37,144 nucleotides of DNA from Deltaproteobacteria bacterium. Its GTDB lineage: Bacteria; Desulfobacterota; GWC2-55-46; DRQE01. Of this stretch, positions 27,364-37,144 are shown one piece after another. A program made the translations under genes and the position numbers. Location: positions 1-37,144 of the forward strand of contig WGEY01000039.1 in assembly GCA_015492495.1 (NCBI GenBank). Reading direction: 5' to 3'. The notes below the pieces were generated by a model, which ran no database searches, was not told where the DNA came from, and worked only from the letters and a program-made list of their open reading frames with translations. Numbering within the stretch: position 1 is the stretch's first letter; each line of letters opens with the position of its first letter.

Positions 27364-28712
27364 TGCGCCATACTCTGGTAGGCAAGTGTTGCAAGAGGTA
27401 TGCCCTTGGAGGATGAGGCGTCGACATCAAAGGTGCCCCATTCCCTGCAGTCCGGACACCTCGAAAGCCACTTCCTCGAGGTGTGTCCGCATGTGCTGCA
27501 CTTGAACGGCGGGGAAAGGTCCCTGTCAAGTGAGATCACATCGAGGAGGAGTTCCGCAGCCTTCTCGGCCTGATTCCTCCTCAAGTACGCCTCTGCCAGG
27601 AGGATCTTGGTATAGAATCCGTCGAGGCCTTCCATGGCCTCGAGCTCTTCCAATGCGTTGTCGACCATCTCGAGCCTCAGGTACAACCGGGCCAGGACAA
27701 GCCGCAGAGTCACATCTTCAGGGTTTTCGTCCACGACACGCTTGTACAGAGAGAGTATGGTCCCTGGGTTAGACTCCTCGAGGTATATCTCCTCGAGCCG
27801 GAGAAGGAATATCACGTGACGTGTCTTCTCGTAGGCCGACTCAAGCACCTTTATCGCACCGGCCGTATCGCCTCTTTTCAGGCACAACTCACCGAGTAGA
27901 AGGTGCGCGGGCACGAAGCCATCGTCTGTCCTGAGGGCCTGCCTCGCCTCGTTCTCCGCGTCATCGAGCCTGTCTTCCGCCAGAAACCTCGATGCGGCTT
28001 CATAGTGCAGCCCGGCGAGGATGTTTTTTTCCGTCTCGCGGGCCCCTTCCGGTACGGCGCGCTCATTGGCCATGAGGTCCTTCTGCAACTTCACGGCTTC
28101 ATCCCAGTCCTCCTCGGAAACCTTCAGGTCCCTCAACGCAACCAGCGCACGCACGTTGGACCTGTCGAGCCTCAGTATCTCGCGGAGATACTTTTCCCTG
28201 TGGATGTTGTCCGAGGCCATTCCGCCGCTCGAGGCGAGGCGGAAAAGTACCTCCATGTCATCGGGGTTGTGTGCAAGACAGTCTTCGAGCACCTCACCGG
28301 CCCTGGCCGGGTTACCTAGGGCCATGAAGGCATCGGCGAGCCTGAGCGCTATCTCCCGGCTCCCCGGGTTGTGCTCGCGCGCCTTCTCCAGAAGCTCCAC
28401 GGCCTTTCGGGCGTCTCCCCTGACGAGCGCATCTACACCGTCCCTGTACTTCTTCTCGGCCTGGGCCTTGAGCCTTCGCTCCCTTCTGCTCCTGATCTCC
28501 CTTACCGCTCTCTTCGCATCCGTGTATATGGAGTTAAAGACCATCAGCGCCACGCCCACTATGAACCCGGCGAACACGAGAACGGTAACGGGTACCGTGA
28601 AGGAGCGGTCAGGGGTGAGCACATAGGTCACCTCGTACTGGTTGACGGTGTGGAGGTAGAAGAAACCGCTTATAAGGATGATTATGAAAAAAAGGATTAT
28701 TTTGGAATGCAT
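27360..28712 (-). CDS. LapA-like membrane segment fused to LapB-like TPR protein with C-terminal zinc ribbon
   Basis: N-terminal two-TM LapA/DUF1049-like region, tandem TPRs, C-terminal FKCSTCGHTSRKWLSRCPDCREWGTF. Confidence 0.8.
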   Translation of the reverse strand: MHSKIILFFIIILISGFFYLHTVNQYEVTYVLTPDRSFTVPVTVLVFAGFIVGVALMVFNSIYTDAKRAVREIRSRRERRLKAQAEKKYRDGVDALVRGDARKAVELLEKAREHNPGSREIALRLADAFMALGNPARAGEVLEDCLAHNPDDMEVLFRLASSGGMASDNIHREKYLREILRLDRSNVRALVALRDLKVSEEDWDEAVKLQKDLMANERAVPEGARETEKNILAGLHYEAASRFLAEDRLDDAENEARQALRTDDGFVPAHLLLGELCLKRGDTAGAIKVLESAYEKTRHVIFLLRLEEIYLEESNPGTILSLYKRVVDENPEDVTLRLVLARLYLRLEMVDNALEELEAMEGLDGFYTKILLAEAYLRRNQAEKAAELLLDVISLDRDLSPPFKCSTCGHTSRKWLSRCPDCREWGTFDVDASSSKGIPLATLAYQSMAQ

Positions 28713-28801
28713 AAGCTTTAAGGTGTCCTGGGCGGACAAACCGCCCGGGCAGGCACGCGGAGATGCGCCCACCGTGCATCTTCAAACCGCGGGGCCGTGG
28801 T

Positions 28802-29272
28802 TCAATGGGAATAAGGCTCTCCGCGCATGATGGTAAAGGCCCTGTATACCTGCTCTGCAAGGACCAATCTTGCAAGATCATGCGGCAGCGTCATCGGTGA
28901 AAGAGAGAGTACCGCATCCGCACCGTCGATGACCGAATGGTGAAGCCCGAAGGCCCCGCCCGCTATGAAGCACAAACGCTTCTTGCCGCTCGATACGATC
29001 CGCTCAACAAACTGCGAAAACTCTCCGGAGGAAAAGCTTCTGCCCCTTTCGCTCAAGGCCACTGTGAAGTCCCCAGCCATGGTCTTGCGCGCTATCCTTT
29101 CAGCTTCCCTTCTGAGGATGACCTCAACCGGCATCTTAATGGACGAGTTCTCTTCCCTTACGTCAATGACCTCGACCGGTAAGTACCTCCTTATCCTCTT
29201 AAGGTACCCTATAAACCCTTCCTTGATGCAGCCCTTCTTGACGGCACCTACGCAAATGAAAATGACCTTCAA
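28802..29272 (-). CDS. rlmH: 23S rRNA pseudouridine-1915 N3-methyltransferase RlmH
   Basis: FIAGGAFGLHHSVIDGADAVLSLSPMTLPHDLARLVLAEQVYRAFTIMRGEPYSH. Confidence 0.96.
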   Translation of the reverse strand: MKVIFICVGAVKKGCIKEGFIGYLKRIRRYLPVEVIDVREENSSIKMPVEVILRREAERIARKTMAGDFTVALSERGRSFSSGEFSQFVERIVSSGKKRLCFIAGGAFGLHHSVIDGADAVLSLSPMTLPHDLARLVLAEQVYRAFTIMRGEPYSH

Positions 29273-29317
29273 GTGCCTCTCGCCCGGAACCGCTTTTTAA
29301 AGCCCGCAGGCCCCGCG

Positions 29318-29695
29318 TCACCCCGCCTTTTTGTCGGCATCCTTCAACTCGACCTTCGGCGCGTCGACCCACAGGCCCTCGATGTCATAGTAGCCCCTCA
29401 CAGGCTCGATGAATATATGCACGACGACATCGTTGTAATCCATGAGGACCCACCTTCCTGCTTCAAACCCCTCGACGCTGAGCGGTCTTTCCCGGCCCTT
29501 CCTGAGCCCCTCCTCCACGTGCGTGGCTATTGCCTGAACCTGCCTTTCGGATTCTGCGCTGCATATAAACAGATAATCGGCAACAGAAGAGAGTCTCTTT
29601 ATATCAAGAAGCAGGAGGTCCGTCCCCTTCTTCTCCACAACAAGCCTGGCTATCTTTCGCGCCTTTGTCCTGGAATCCAGTTTCTTTTCCCTCAC
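29318..29695 (-). CDS. rsfS: Ribosome silencing factor RsfS
   Basis: KGTDLLLLDIKRLSSVADYLFICSAESERQVQAIATHVEE...WVLMDYNDVVVHIF; likely GTG start at 29695. Confidence 0.92.
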   Translation of the reverse strand: MREKKLDSRTKARKIARLVVEKKGTDLLLLDIKRLSSVADYLFICSAESERQVQAIATHVEEGLRKGRERPLSVEGFEAGRWVLMDYNDVVVHIFIEPVRGYYDIEGLWVDAPKVELKDADKKAG

Positions 29696-29884
29696 TCTGT
29701 CAGTAACCGTAATCCCATCCGGTGAAGATGCATAGCGAGCGCACGCCACCGTCCCGTGACATGCAGGCATTCCCGCAGACCGCTGTGGCGGCGAACAAAG
29801 TGCGGTCGTACGATTTATTAACTCGAATAGGTTGCCCGGGCCCGCTCGATGGAGCTTCAATAGGTACAACAAAAGGACGGCCTG

Positions 29885-30562
29885 TTACCTGTAAAGTCCC
29901 TTCCCTATGATATACCGTTCGACCTCATGAGGCAGAAGGTACTTTACCGACATACCCCCCCTGATCCTTCTTCGGATATCAGTGGAGGATATCTCGAGAA
30001 AAACCGTCCTCAAGTATGTCACCCTGTGTCCGGATGGATTCAGATAAGTATTATTTTTTTTATCATACCAGAACTTTTCCGCCAATTCAACAGGCATGAC
30101 CTCGGCTATCCCCCTTACCGGAGAGCCCGGCCTGGGCACCACGGCGAAGTCCGCGAGCATAAAAAGCTCCTCGTAGCTCCGCCATGTGGATATCGCGTTG
30201 AACTGATCGCATCCGGTGATGATGGTCGGCTCAAGCCCCAGGCCCTTGAGCTCCTTTACTGTATCGATCGTATAGGACCTGCCTCCCCTCCTTATCTCGA
30301 CATCAGAGACCTCGAAGGCAGGGTTGTCGCTTATGGCCATGCGTATCATCTCAAGCCTTGATGCCGGCTCTATAAGCTCTCCGTCCTCCTTGTGCGGCGG
30401 CTGATACGCCGGTATGAAGATGACCCTGTCGAGGTCGAGCGCCTCCCTCACCTCCTCGGCTACCCTGAGGTGGCCGTAATGGATGGGGTTGAAGGTTCCT
30501 CCGAGGACAGCGACCTTCCTCACACCCTTACCGTCGTCATTGTCATTCACCGGACTCGACAT
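29885..30562 (-). CDS. nadD: Nicotinate-nucleotide adenylyltransferase NadD
   Basis: VAVLGGTFNPIHYGHLRVAEEV...FIPAYQPPHK...SSTDIRRRI; start at MSSPVNDNDD (30562). Confidence 0.95.
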   Translation of the reverse strand: MSSPVNDNDDGKGVRKVAVLGGTFNPIHYGHLRVAEEVREALDLDRVIFIPAYQPPHKEDGELIEPASRLEMIRMAISDNPAFEVSDVEIRRGGRSYTIDTVKELKGLGLEPTIITGCDQFNAISTWRSYEELFMLADFAVVPRPGSPVRGIAEVMPVELAEKFWYDKKNNTYLNPSGHRVTYLRTVFLEISSTDIRRRIRGGMSVKYLLPHEVERYIIGKGLYR

Positions 30563-30570
30563 TCCCGCTC

Positions 30571-31569
30571 CTACGCCACCTCTCCGCCGCAGCTCGAACC
30601 GGCGCCCGCCGTGCACCCGTAACAGTGCATCCCTGTCACGATGGTCCTGCAATCTAACGTCTCACGGTCAAGATCGTCTATATGGGACGGCGCACCGTGC
30701 GCACATACGAGGCCCAGCATCTGATTGAAGTCACAGTCAAAGAGCGTGCCGTCCCAGCCTACCGAGAGTGTTTCCCTGCACATGACATTGGCCGCAGCGG
30801 CCGGGTTGAACAAACCGACCAGGCGTTCCATGTAAGAGCGCATATTTCCGGAACCTTCGAGGAAGTCACGGAACCTCCCGAGCGGCATGTTGGTTATTGT
30901 AAAGAGGTTTGTAAACCGTATCCCGAAACGGCCTTCGAGCTCCCTTCTGAAGTCACGTTCAATGGAAGCCTGAGAGGGCGGCAGGTAGGCCCCGCAGGGG
31001 TTGTAGGCCAGGTTCAAGACAAGACCGTTACCACCTGAGCCGTAGCCGGCGCGGTTCAGCCTCTTCAATGCATCCAGCGACGCCCTGAAAGTCCCCGGGC
31101 CCCGCATCCTGTCCGTGGTACGCTCGGTATAATACGGCAAAGAGGCTATGACCTCGACCCTGTTGCGGGCGAAGAACTCGGGCATATCCTCGAACCCGTC
31201 CTCCACAAGGACCGTCAAGTTGGTGCGCGTCTTTACCCGGCTTCCAAGCCGCACACACTCTTCTATAAACCACCTGTAGTCAGGGTTCATCTCCGGGGCG
31301 CCACCGGTTATATCCACAACGGGTATATCGCATTCGTCAACGACCCTGAGGCACGACTCCATGACCCTCTTAGGCATGACTTCCCCGCGCCGTGGCCCTG
31401 CGTCCACATGGCAGTGGAGACATGACTGATTGCAGAGGGCCCCTACATTCACCTGCAGGGTGGTCACCCCGCGGGACGTCAGAGGATAAAGGCCGGACTC
31501 TTTCAGTGATTGGCTGAAGCTCTTGAGCCCGTGGTCATCCATGCCGTGGCCCCGGTGTCGCACCGCCAT
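30571..31569 (-). CDS. arsS: Arsenosugar-type radical SAM protein ArsS
   Basis: CNQSCLHCHVDAGPRR radical SAM motif; C-terminal HCYGCTAGAGSSCGG characteristic of the ArsS (seleno)protein family. Confidence 0.9.
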   Translation of the reverse strand: MAVRHRGHGMDDHGLKSFSQSLKESGLYPLTSRGVTTLQVNVGALCNQSCLHCHVDAGPRRGEVMPKRVMESCLRVVDECDIPVVDITGGAPEMNPDYRWFIEECVRLGSRVKTRTNLTVLVEDGFEDMPEFFARNRVEVIASLPYYTERTTDRMRGPGTFRASLDALKRLNRAGYGSGGNGLVLNLAYNPCGAYLPPSQASIERDFRRELEGRFGIRFTNLFTITNMPLGRFRDFLEGSGNMRSYMERLVGLFNPAAAANVMCRETLSVGWDGTLFDCDFNQMLGLVCAHGAPSHIDDLDRETLDCRTIVTGMHCYGCTAGAGSSCGGEVA

Positions 31570-31902
31570 CTACAGCCCTATCTTTTCGGCGATCTTCTTC
31601 ATCTGCACCCCGTGGACCAGCGAGGCACCTCCCCGGATGGCCGAGGCCACATGAACCGCCTCGGTCATCTGCTCCATGTCAGCTCCCTTCTCAAGCGAGC
31701 TCTTCGTAAAGGCGTCGATACAGTACGGACACTGCACCGCATGGGCTACCGCAAGCGCTATCAGGGCCTTTTCCCTCTCGCTGAGTGCACCCTCCTTGAA
31801 CACGCTGGAGTACCATTCACTGAACTTCTTCCACAACTCCGGCGCACATTCACCTACAGAGGCGAAATCTGAAAGATCGTGCGGGTCATAGTATGTCTCC
31901 AT
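31570..31902 (-). CDS. AhpD/CMD-like protein of the ArsS-associated peroxidase-like type
   Basis: EKALIALAVAHAVQCPYCIDAFTKSSLEKG; abuts arsS. Confidence 0.9.
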   Translation of the reverse strand: METYYDPHDLSDFASVGECAPELWKKFSEWYSSVFKEGALSEREKALIALAVAHAVQCPYCIDAFTKSSLEKGADMEQMTEAVHVASAIRGGASLVHGVQMKKIAEKIGL

Positions 31903-32063
31903 GGACTCTCCTCCGGTTCTTTGTAGCTACCTGCAAGCCGTGGCAAAGCTTCAGGTGCATGGATTTTCTGGATCATGTGCCGGCCGGGCGGCGACTTTGA
32001 TGCGGCCCGGGATGACGTAAAAGACACTTGACCGGCAGGTTCTCTTTGTTGGGTGCACCTTCA

Positions 32064-32092
32064 AGGATAAGCAAACGCAACCCTCAAGTCAA
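32064..32092 (-). promoter_or_regulatory. Sigma70-like promoter upstream of the AhpD-like/arsS operon
   Basis: Minus strand TTGACT-17 nt-TATCCT. Confidence 0.45.
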
Positions 32093-32130
32093 GGGCCTCC
32101 TGAAGAGCGGATCACGGACAAACATAAACC

Positions 32131-32787
32131 TTACGGTGGATTTTTGTCTCCATCCTTTACAAACAGCTCTCCAAGCGTGACTGCAAGCCTCTTTCTCTTT
32201 TCAGGGGTGGAGTACCTTACATAGAGCATGCCCATGGTGGCTGTGATCACACCTGCCACCGCGTCGTATATCATGTCCCACATTGTGTCGGCGAGCCCCT
32301 TCTGCATCTGTTTTGCGAAGACGTTGTCTACCCAGAACTCGAGTATCTCCCACATGGCACCCATCGCCACTGCAAATATCACTGTGAAAAAGCCTATGAA
32401 CGGTATGGTAAGGCGCAGCTTGTGCGTGTAATGGAGCGAGTAGACCAGCATGAACGCAAGCAGGGATATGACGCCGGTGCCGTAGAGGTGGAGTATCTTG
32501 TCCCAGAGCCATACCTTCTCATAGAACATCAACCACTCGCCCATGAAGGTGTGCAGGAATAGCGCAAGCGTTATAAGAAGGTCGAGTTCAAAAGGCAGGT
32601 GGATACGGTAGTTCCTTTCCACTATGCTCGGCACAAGCGAAACACCTATGGCTATCAGTGTGGCCACGGAGAAAAGGTATTCGCCGATGTACACCTCGTA
32701 GGGCAGAAGCGCGATGAGGATGAGCTTCATTGCCCACGAAATGACCGTCCCAACTGTTATGGTCCGCCAGCTGCCGGGCATGATCAA
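32131..32787 (-). CDS. Integral membrane protein, DUF2238/YjdF-like
   Basis: Multiple TM helices; WDKILHLYGTGVISLLAF, GAMWEILEFWVDNVF, DTMWDMIYDAVAG. Confidence 0.8.
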   Translation of the reverse strand: MIMPGSWRTITVGTVISWAMKLILIALLPYEVYIGEYLFSVATLIAIGVSLVPSIVERNYRIHLPFELDLLITLALFLHTFMGEWLMFYEKVWLWDKILHLYGTGVISLLAFMLVYSLHYTHKLRLTIPFIGFFTVIFAVAMGAMWEILEFWVDNVFAKQMQKGLADTMWDMIYDAVAGVITATMGMLYVRYSTPEKRKRLAVTLGELFVKDGDKNPP

Positions 32788-32942
32788 GGTAAGATAGGGC
32801 TCTCTGACATATAACCATTATGTTCCATTACAAGACAGTTGGCAAGTGGTTGCGCACGCCATGCCAAAGTCGGGGGCAGTCTTGGCGCAAGGTGTTGCGT
32901 AACAGGGACCGGACCACATGCGGCCGTAGACGTAATTGCCGT

Positions 32943-32970
32943 TTGCAAAGCCGGCACATGGGGCTATAAT
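32943..32970 (+). promoter_or_regulatory. Sigma70-like promoter for the Cys-rich protein gene
   Basis: TTGCAA-16 nt-TATAAT. Confidence 0.55.
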
Positions 32971-33123
32971 TTAAGGCAGACCGAAGATGCATTGCGGGCG
33001 GCCTCTCCGGAAGCCCGGGCCCGGGTCGACGAACGGAAGTGATCCGGATCTCCCCTGCAGCCCGCAGGGGCTTCAATCACGTATCCCGTATCTCCGCGGG
33101 ATCGTTCGTGGAGGTTTGAAACA

Positions 33124-33288
33124 ATGAGTGGTGTAAAGAAGGAAGAGACCTGTACGGTCTGCAAGAACCCGGTCGATGACTGTGTATGCTGTCCTGAGTG
33201 CGGACATGTCTGTGCGCTCAACGAGGGTGAGCTGTACTGTCCAGTGTGCGGCCCTACCAGACCTAAGGATGAAGTGGAATGGTTCTGA
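33124..33288 (+). CDS. 54-aa protein with nine cysteines (MSGVKKEETCTVCKNPVDDCVCCPECGHVCALNEGELYCPVCGPTRPKDEVEWF)
   Basis: Read directly; GGAGG RBS, three CxxC motifs. Confidence 0.75.
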   Translation: MSGVKKEETCTVCKNPVDDCVCCPECGHVCALNEGELYCPVCGPTRPKDEVEWF

Positions 33289-33392
33289 TCCCCTGTATGC
33301 TCAAGGGAGCACAACATGGATCTCCGGCAACCCACACACCATGCATGTGAGAAGTAAGGCTACGGTACACCGACGGCGTTCTCGTGGGTGGT

Positions 33393-33968
33393 TCAGCATC
33401 CCTTCGCGGCATGGTCCAACCTCCTTCTGACCTCCTCGATGGCCCTTACGAGACCGTCCTCGAGCTCCTTCATGGACCTCTGCCTCCTCAGGATATATGC
33501 GGGATGATAGACTGGCATTATCGAGTAGCCGCCGTGCCCTTCCACCCAGACACCGGGGCTGAACTCCTTTCCCGGAACGAGTGCATTGAACGCCGTCCTG
33601 CCTACCGCTATTATGACTCGGGGCCTTACGATACCTATCTCTTCGCGCAACAGGGGCAGGAAGAACTCCTCTTCCCTTTTCGTAGGGGGTCGGGTCCTTC
33701 CCCTCGGGGTCTGTATCCTGGGCCAGATCTTTACAACGTTAGTTATGTAGATGCTCTCCCTCTTCCTCTCCAGGACATCCGTAAGGATCCCTACAAAGTA
33801 ACTGCCGGCCCTTCCTACGAACGGCCTTTTCTGCTCGGTCTCGACACGCCCCGGTGCCTCTCCGATCACCATCAAGTCACAGGGCGCGGGACCTTCTCCC
33901 AGGACACACACCGAACCGTGAAAGGCCCGTGTCCTGCTGCAGGACGCTTGGATCCTTCTCCGCAGCAT
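33393..33968 (-). CDS. Divergent family-4 uracil-DNA glycosylase
   Basis: LMVIGEAPGRVE...RPFVGRAGSYF...YITNVVK...RPRVIIAVGRTAFNAL...MPVYHPAYILR; start at 33968 (MLRRRIQASC) likely. Confidence 0.85.
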   Translation of the reverse strand: MLRRRIQASCSRTRAFHGSVCVLGEGPAPCDLMVIGEAPGRVETEQKRPFVGRAGSYFVGILTDVLERKRESIYITNVVKIWPRIQTPRGRTRPPTKREEEFFLPLLREEIGIVRPRVIIAVGRTAFNALVPGKEFSPGVWVEGHGGYSIMPVYHPAYILRRQRSMKELEDGLVRAIEEVRRRLDHAAKGC

Positions 33969-33987
33969 CTTTATCCCGTCGACCCCT

Positions 33988-35064
33988 TCACGCCTTGTTG
34001 CTGAAAAGCTCGAGTTCCTTCCCTTTACCCCATTCCTCTTCTCCGTCCGCATCATCCTCTTCCCCTGCCTCCTCCATCTGGTACCTGCCCTTGTAAATAT
34101 ACCTTTCGAAGTGACGCTGGTACTCTGTCCATTTCCCCTCGCCGCCGTCCTTTTCCACCAGCGACTGCACGGCGTTCACCTTTGCGTCAAGGTCGTCGAG
34201 GTATGAGATGATCAGGGCCTCCAGCGTCTTAGGCCTCTTGGGAGAGCCGTACTCGAGCTGACCGTGGTGGCTGAGGATAATGTGCTTGAGAAGCATCCTG
34301 AGTTCCTGGGGAAAGCCCTGAAGCTCCCTGATCTTGGCATCCACGAGATCCGCCCCCATGGTTATGTGACCTATAAGCCTGCCCTCATCCGTGTAGCCGA
34401 ATGTCCGCGAATAGCGAAGCTCGAATATCTTGCCTATGTCATGGAGTATGAGGCCAGCTACAAGGAGGTCCCGGTTCACCCCCTTGTAGTGGGCGGCCAC
34501 GAAGTCACCGAGCCTGCAAAGAGAAAGCACGTGCTCAAGGAGCCCGCCGAGATACGGATGGTGCATGGACTTAGCCGCCGGGGCGATCTTGAACCGTTCC
34601 CTGACCTCCCTGTCGGCGAAGATCCCTGTGAGCAGCGCTCTCAGGTGTCCGTCCCTGAGACCAGCGATCACACCGTCGAGTTCGGCCATCATCTGTGCGG
34701 CATCCCGGCCTGACGACGGAAGGAAGTCGCTTAGGGAGTACTCGCCTTCGGGGAGCGGCCTGATCTCCGAGACGTTGATCTGAATCCTTCCCTGGTATGA
34801 TATAGCGATCCCCTTTACGGAGACGACATCATCCTTTTCAAAGTTCCTGCCCAGGGCCTCTGCATTATCCCATACCCGCGCCTCCAGTTCACCCGTTCTA
34901 TCCCTCAGCCTGAGGGACAGGTACGGTTTACCCGACTTGCCTACCCCCTTCTCCTTTTTCGTAACAAGAAAGGCAGTATCGATGCGGTCCCTCTCCTTGA
35001 TGTCCTCTACAAAAACTTCCTTCAAGTCTTCCTCCCTCGGGTAGAATGGTCTTTTGAAGCTCAA
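33988..35064 (-). CDS. YhaM-like 3'-5' exoribonuclease (OB-fold + HD domain)
   Basis: OB region LSLRLRDRTGELEARVWDNAE; HD region MHHPYLGGLLEHVLS...LILHDIGKI...ILSHHG. Confidence 0.9.
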   Translation of the reverse strand: MSFKRPFYPREEDLKEVFVEDIKERDRIDTAFLVTKKEKGVGKSGKPYLSLRLRDRTGELEARVWDNAEALGRNFEKDDVVSVKGIAISYQGRIQINVSEIRPLPEGEYSLSDFLPSSGRDAAQMMAELDGVIAGLRDGHLRALLTGIFADREVRERFKIAPAAKSMHHPYLGGLLEHVLSLCRLGDFVAAHYKGVNRDLLVAGLILHDIGKIFELRYSRTFGYTDEGRLIGHITMGADLVDAKIRELQGFPQELRMLLKHIILSHHGQLEYGSPKRPKTLEALIISYLDDLDAKVNAVQSLVEKDGGEGKWTEYQRHFERYIYKGRYQMEEAGEEDDADGEEEWGKGKELELFSNKA

Positions 35065-35092
35065 CCGGCGGTCGGACGCTCGGTGTGCACCC

Positions 35093-36058
<966 letters not shown>

Positions 36059-36433
36059 CCTGGAAAAGCTACCATACAAGACGATGGCCGGTCAAGGGAT
36101 ATCAGAGGACGCGGCAAGGGACGGTTCGAATTCGAAATGGGTTAAGGCTCTCTGCAGCAGGCTTTGGGGGGCATTGAAGCCCCCCTGCAGCAAGCTTCAG
36201 GCCTGCCTGTAGCAGACAGGGAATCTTCTCATGTTAGGAATCATCCGGTTAGATTTCGCTCGCTAACCCCGAAGCTCGCTGATAGGAATGCGTTCGCGAT
36301 GCATCTTCCAACTGCAAGAAGCATGTATTGCATCTCGCAGACCACGGGGCGCGGCTTGCTGCACATCCTCACAACAATAGGGTCTGCGACTCCGTATGTC
36401 TACAGTCGTATAGCGGGACGAAAAGAACAGGGG

Positions 36434-36479
36434 CGGGGCAGCAAATGGCCATATAAAAAATCTCAAAGGACTGCCCCGC
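36434..36479 (-). terminator. Probable HU-gene terminator
   Basis: cggggcag...ctgccccg inverted repeat just downstream of the HU stop codon on the minus strand, then a T-rich stretch. Confidence 0.45.
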
Positions 36480-36503
36480 TGGTTGTTTGAACTATGGTCT
36501 GTG

Positions 36504-36791
36504 TTACTTCTTGCCCAGGACCGCGTCCTTGCAGGCCTTGGCCACTCTGAACTTTACCACTCTCTTTGCGGGGATCCTTATGGTCTCACCCGTCTGGGGG
36601 TTCCTGCCTTTGCGCGCCTTTCTTTTGACTACTACGAGCTTTCCTATACCGGGAATGGTGAATGAATTCTTAGCCTGTTTGTACGCCAGTGTCGTAAACT
36701 CGTTGAGCACGTTCGTAACATCCTTCTTGGTCAGCCCGGTCTTCTTGGCAAGGTGCTCAATGGTCTTTGCCTTTGTCATGGGTTTGGCCAT
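36504..36791 (-). CDS. HU-family DNA-binding protein
   Basis: MAKPMTKAKTIEHLAKKTGLTKKDVTNVLNEFTTLAYKQ...FTIPGIGKLVVVKRKARKGRNPQTGETIRIPAKRVVKFRVAKACKDAVLGKK. Confidence 0.96.
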   Translation of the reverse strand: MAKPMTKAKTIEHLAKKTGLTKKDVTNVLNEFTTLAYKQAKNSFTIPGIGKLVVVKRKARKGRNPQTGETIRIPAKRVVKFRVAKACKDAVLGKK

Positions 36792-37011
36792 TTCCTAACC
36801 TCCCTGGAGTTTTTTAAACATCATTGATGTACAACATTTTGTAAAAAGTTGCAAGTGAAAAATAAGAAAATACCGCGTAAAAACAGCCCGTACGGGTCAT
36901 TTGACAGGCCAAACAGCTCGATGTGGTCAACCGAATCAAAACACCCTATGCAGGGCACGTCATCGGTGCGCCTCGTGTTCGCAGCGGTTATAGAAGATCA
37001 CTGCTGTCCCA

Positions 37012-37144
37012 TTAACTTATAGGTAGTGAGAGTTGAGTTGTATGGTTTGTCGTTTTATCCGGATCGCCTCGTAGGAGCTTCAACAGGTCTCTGCGTTCAA
37101 AGAGGTTGAGCTGCAGGAGCCGAAGCATCTGCCCAAGCGAGAAC
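37012..37144 (-). mobile_element. C-terminal end of a probable DDE transposase, truncated by window edge
   Basis: Open to the window edge: FSLGQMLRLLQLNLFERRDLLKLLRGDPDKTTNHTTQLSLPIS-stop, resembling IS4-type transposase C-termini. Confidence 0.6.

Noticed and set aside
28770-28810. CTTCAAA followed by GC-rich sequence, considered as a tRNA-Sec anticodon loop
   Set aside because: Flanking bases do not pair as an anticodon stem and no acceptor/T arm is present; lies around the rlmH stop codon
30571-31569. Possible Sec in ArsS
   Set aside because: C-terminal CYGCTAGAGSSCGG is encoded by TGT/TGC codons with a normal TAG stop
36145-36230. Repeated tgcagca motifs and gggggc-attgaa-gccccc hairpin upstream of the epimerase gene
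   Set aside because: Likely intergenic terminator/REP-like stem-loops; no further support

Overview
Bacterial chromosomal window, probably Desulfobacterota- or Nitrospirota-like by gene content (inference, not tested). It is mostly single-copy metabolic and housekeeping genes. In order: a ferritin-like/rubredoxin/rubrerythrin cluster; a Spy/CpxP-like protein; a tiny Cys-ended peptide ORF with terminator; a rhodanese whose active-site codon is an in-frame UGA; GT39 and PAP2 genes; tRNA-Glu; a selB-ydcF-selD operon in which selD itself has an in-frame UGA missed by the ORF track; a two-subunit group-3-like [NiFe] hydrogenase; a receiver/histidine kinase/GGDEF block; hsp20; a TonB-ExbD-ExbB-receptor block headed by a Com-like zinc finger; archease-rtcB; several small zinc-ribbon genes; gpmI, a LapA/LapB-like fusion, rlmH, rsfS, nadD, arsS and an AhpD-like gene; a divergent family-4 UDG; a YhaM-like nuclease; a sugar epimerase; HU; and the C-terminal end of a probable transposase at the right edge. 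The main result is a local selenocysteine theme. Two UGA-recoded genes, a rhodanese reading YCT-U-PNEALSARG and SelD reading SCAG-U-AAK, are each followed by a 9-bp hairpin with a GU-containing triloop at the expected bSECIS distance. The Sec-rhodanese is preceded by a 19-codon ORF ending C-S-E-G-C-R-C-stop and an intrinsic terminator, which looks like a cysteine-responsive attenuator (inference).
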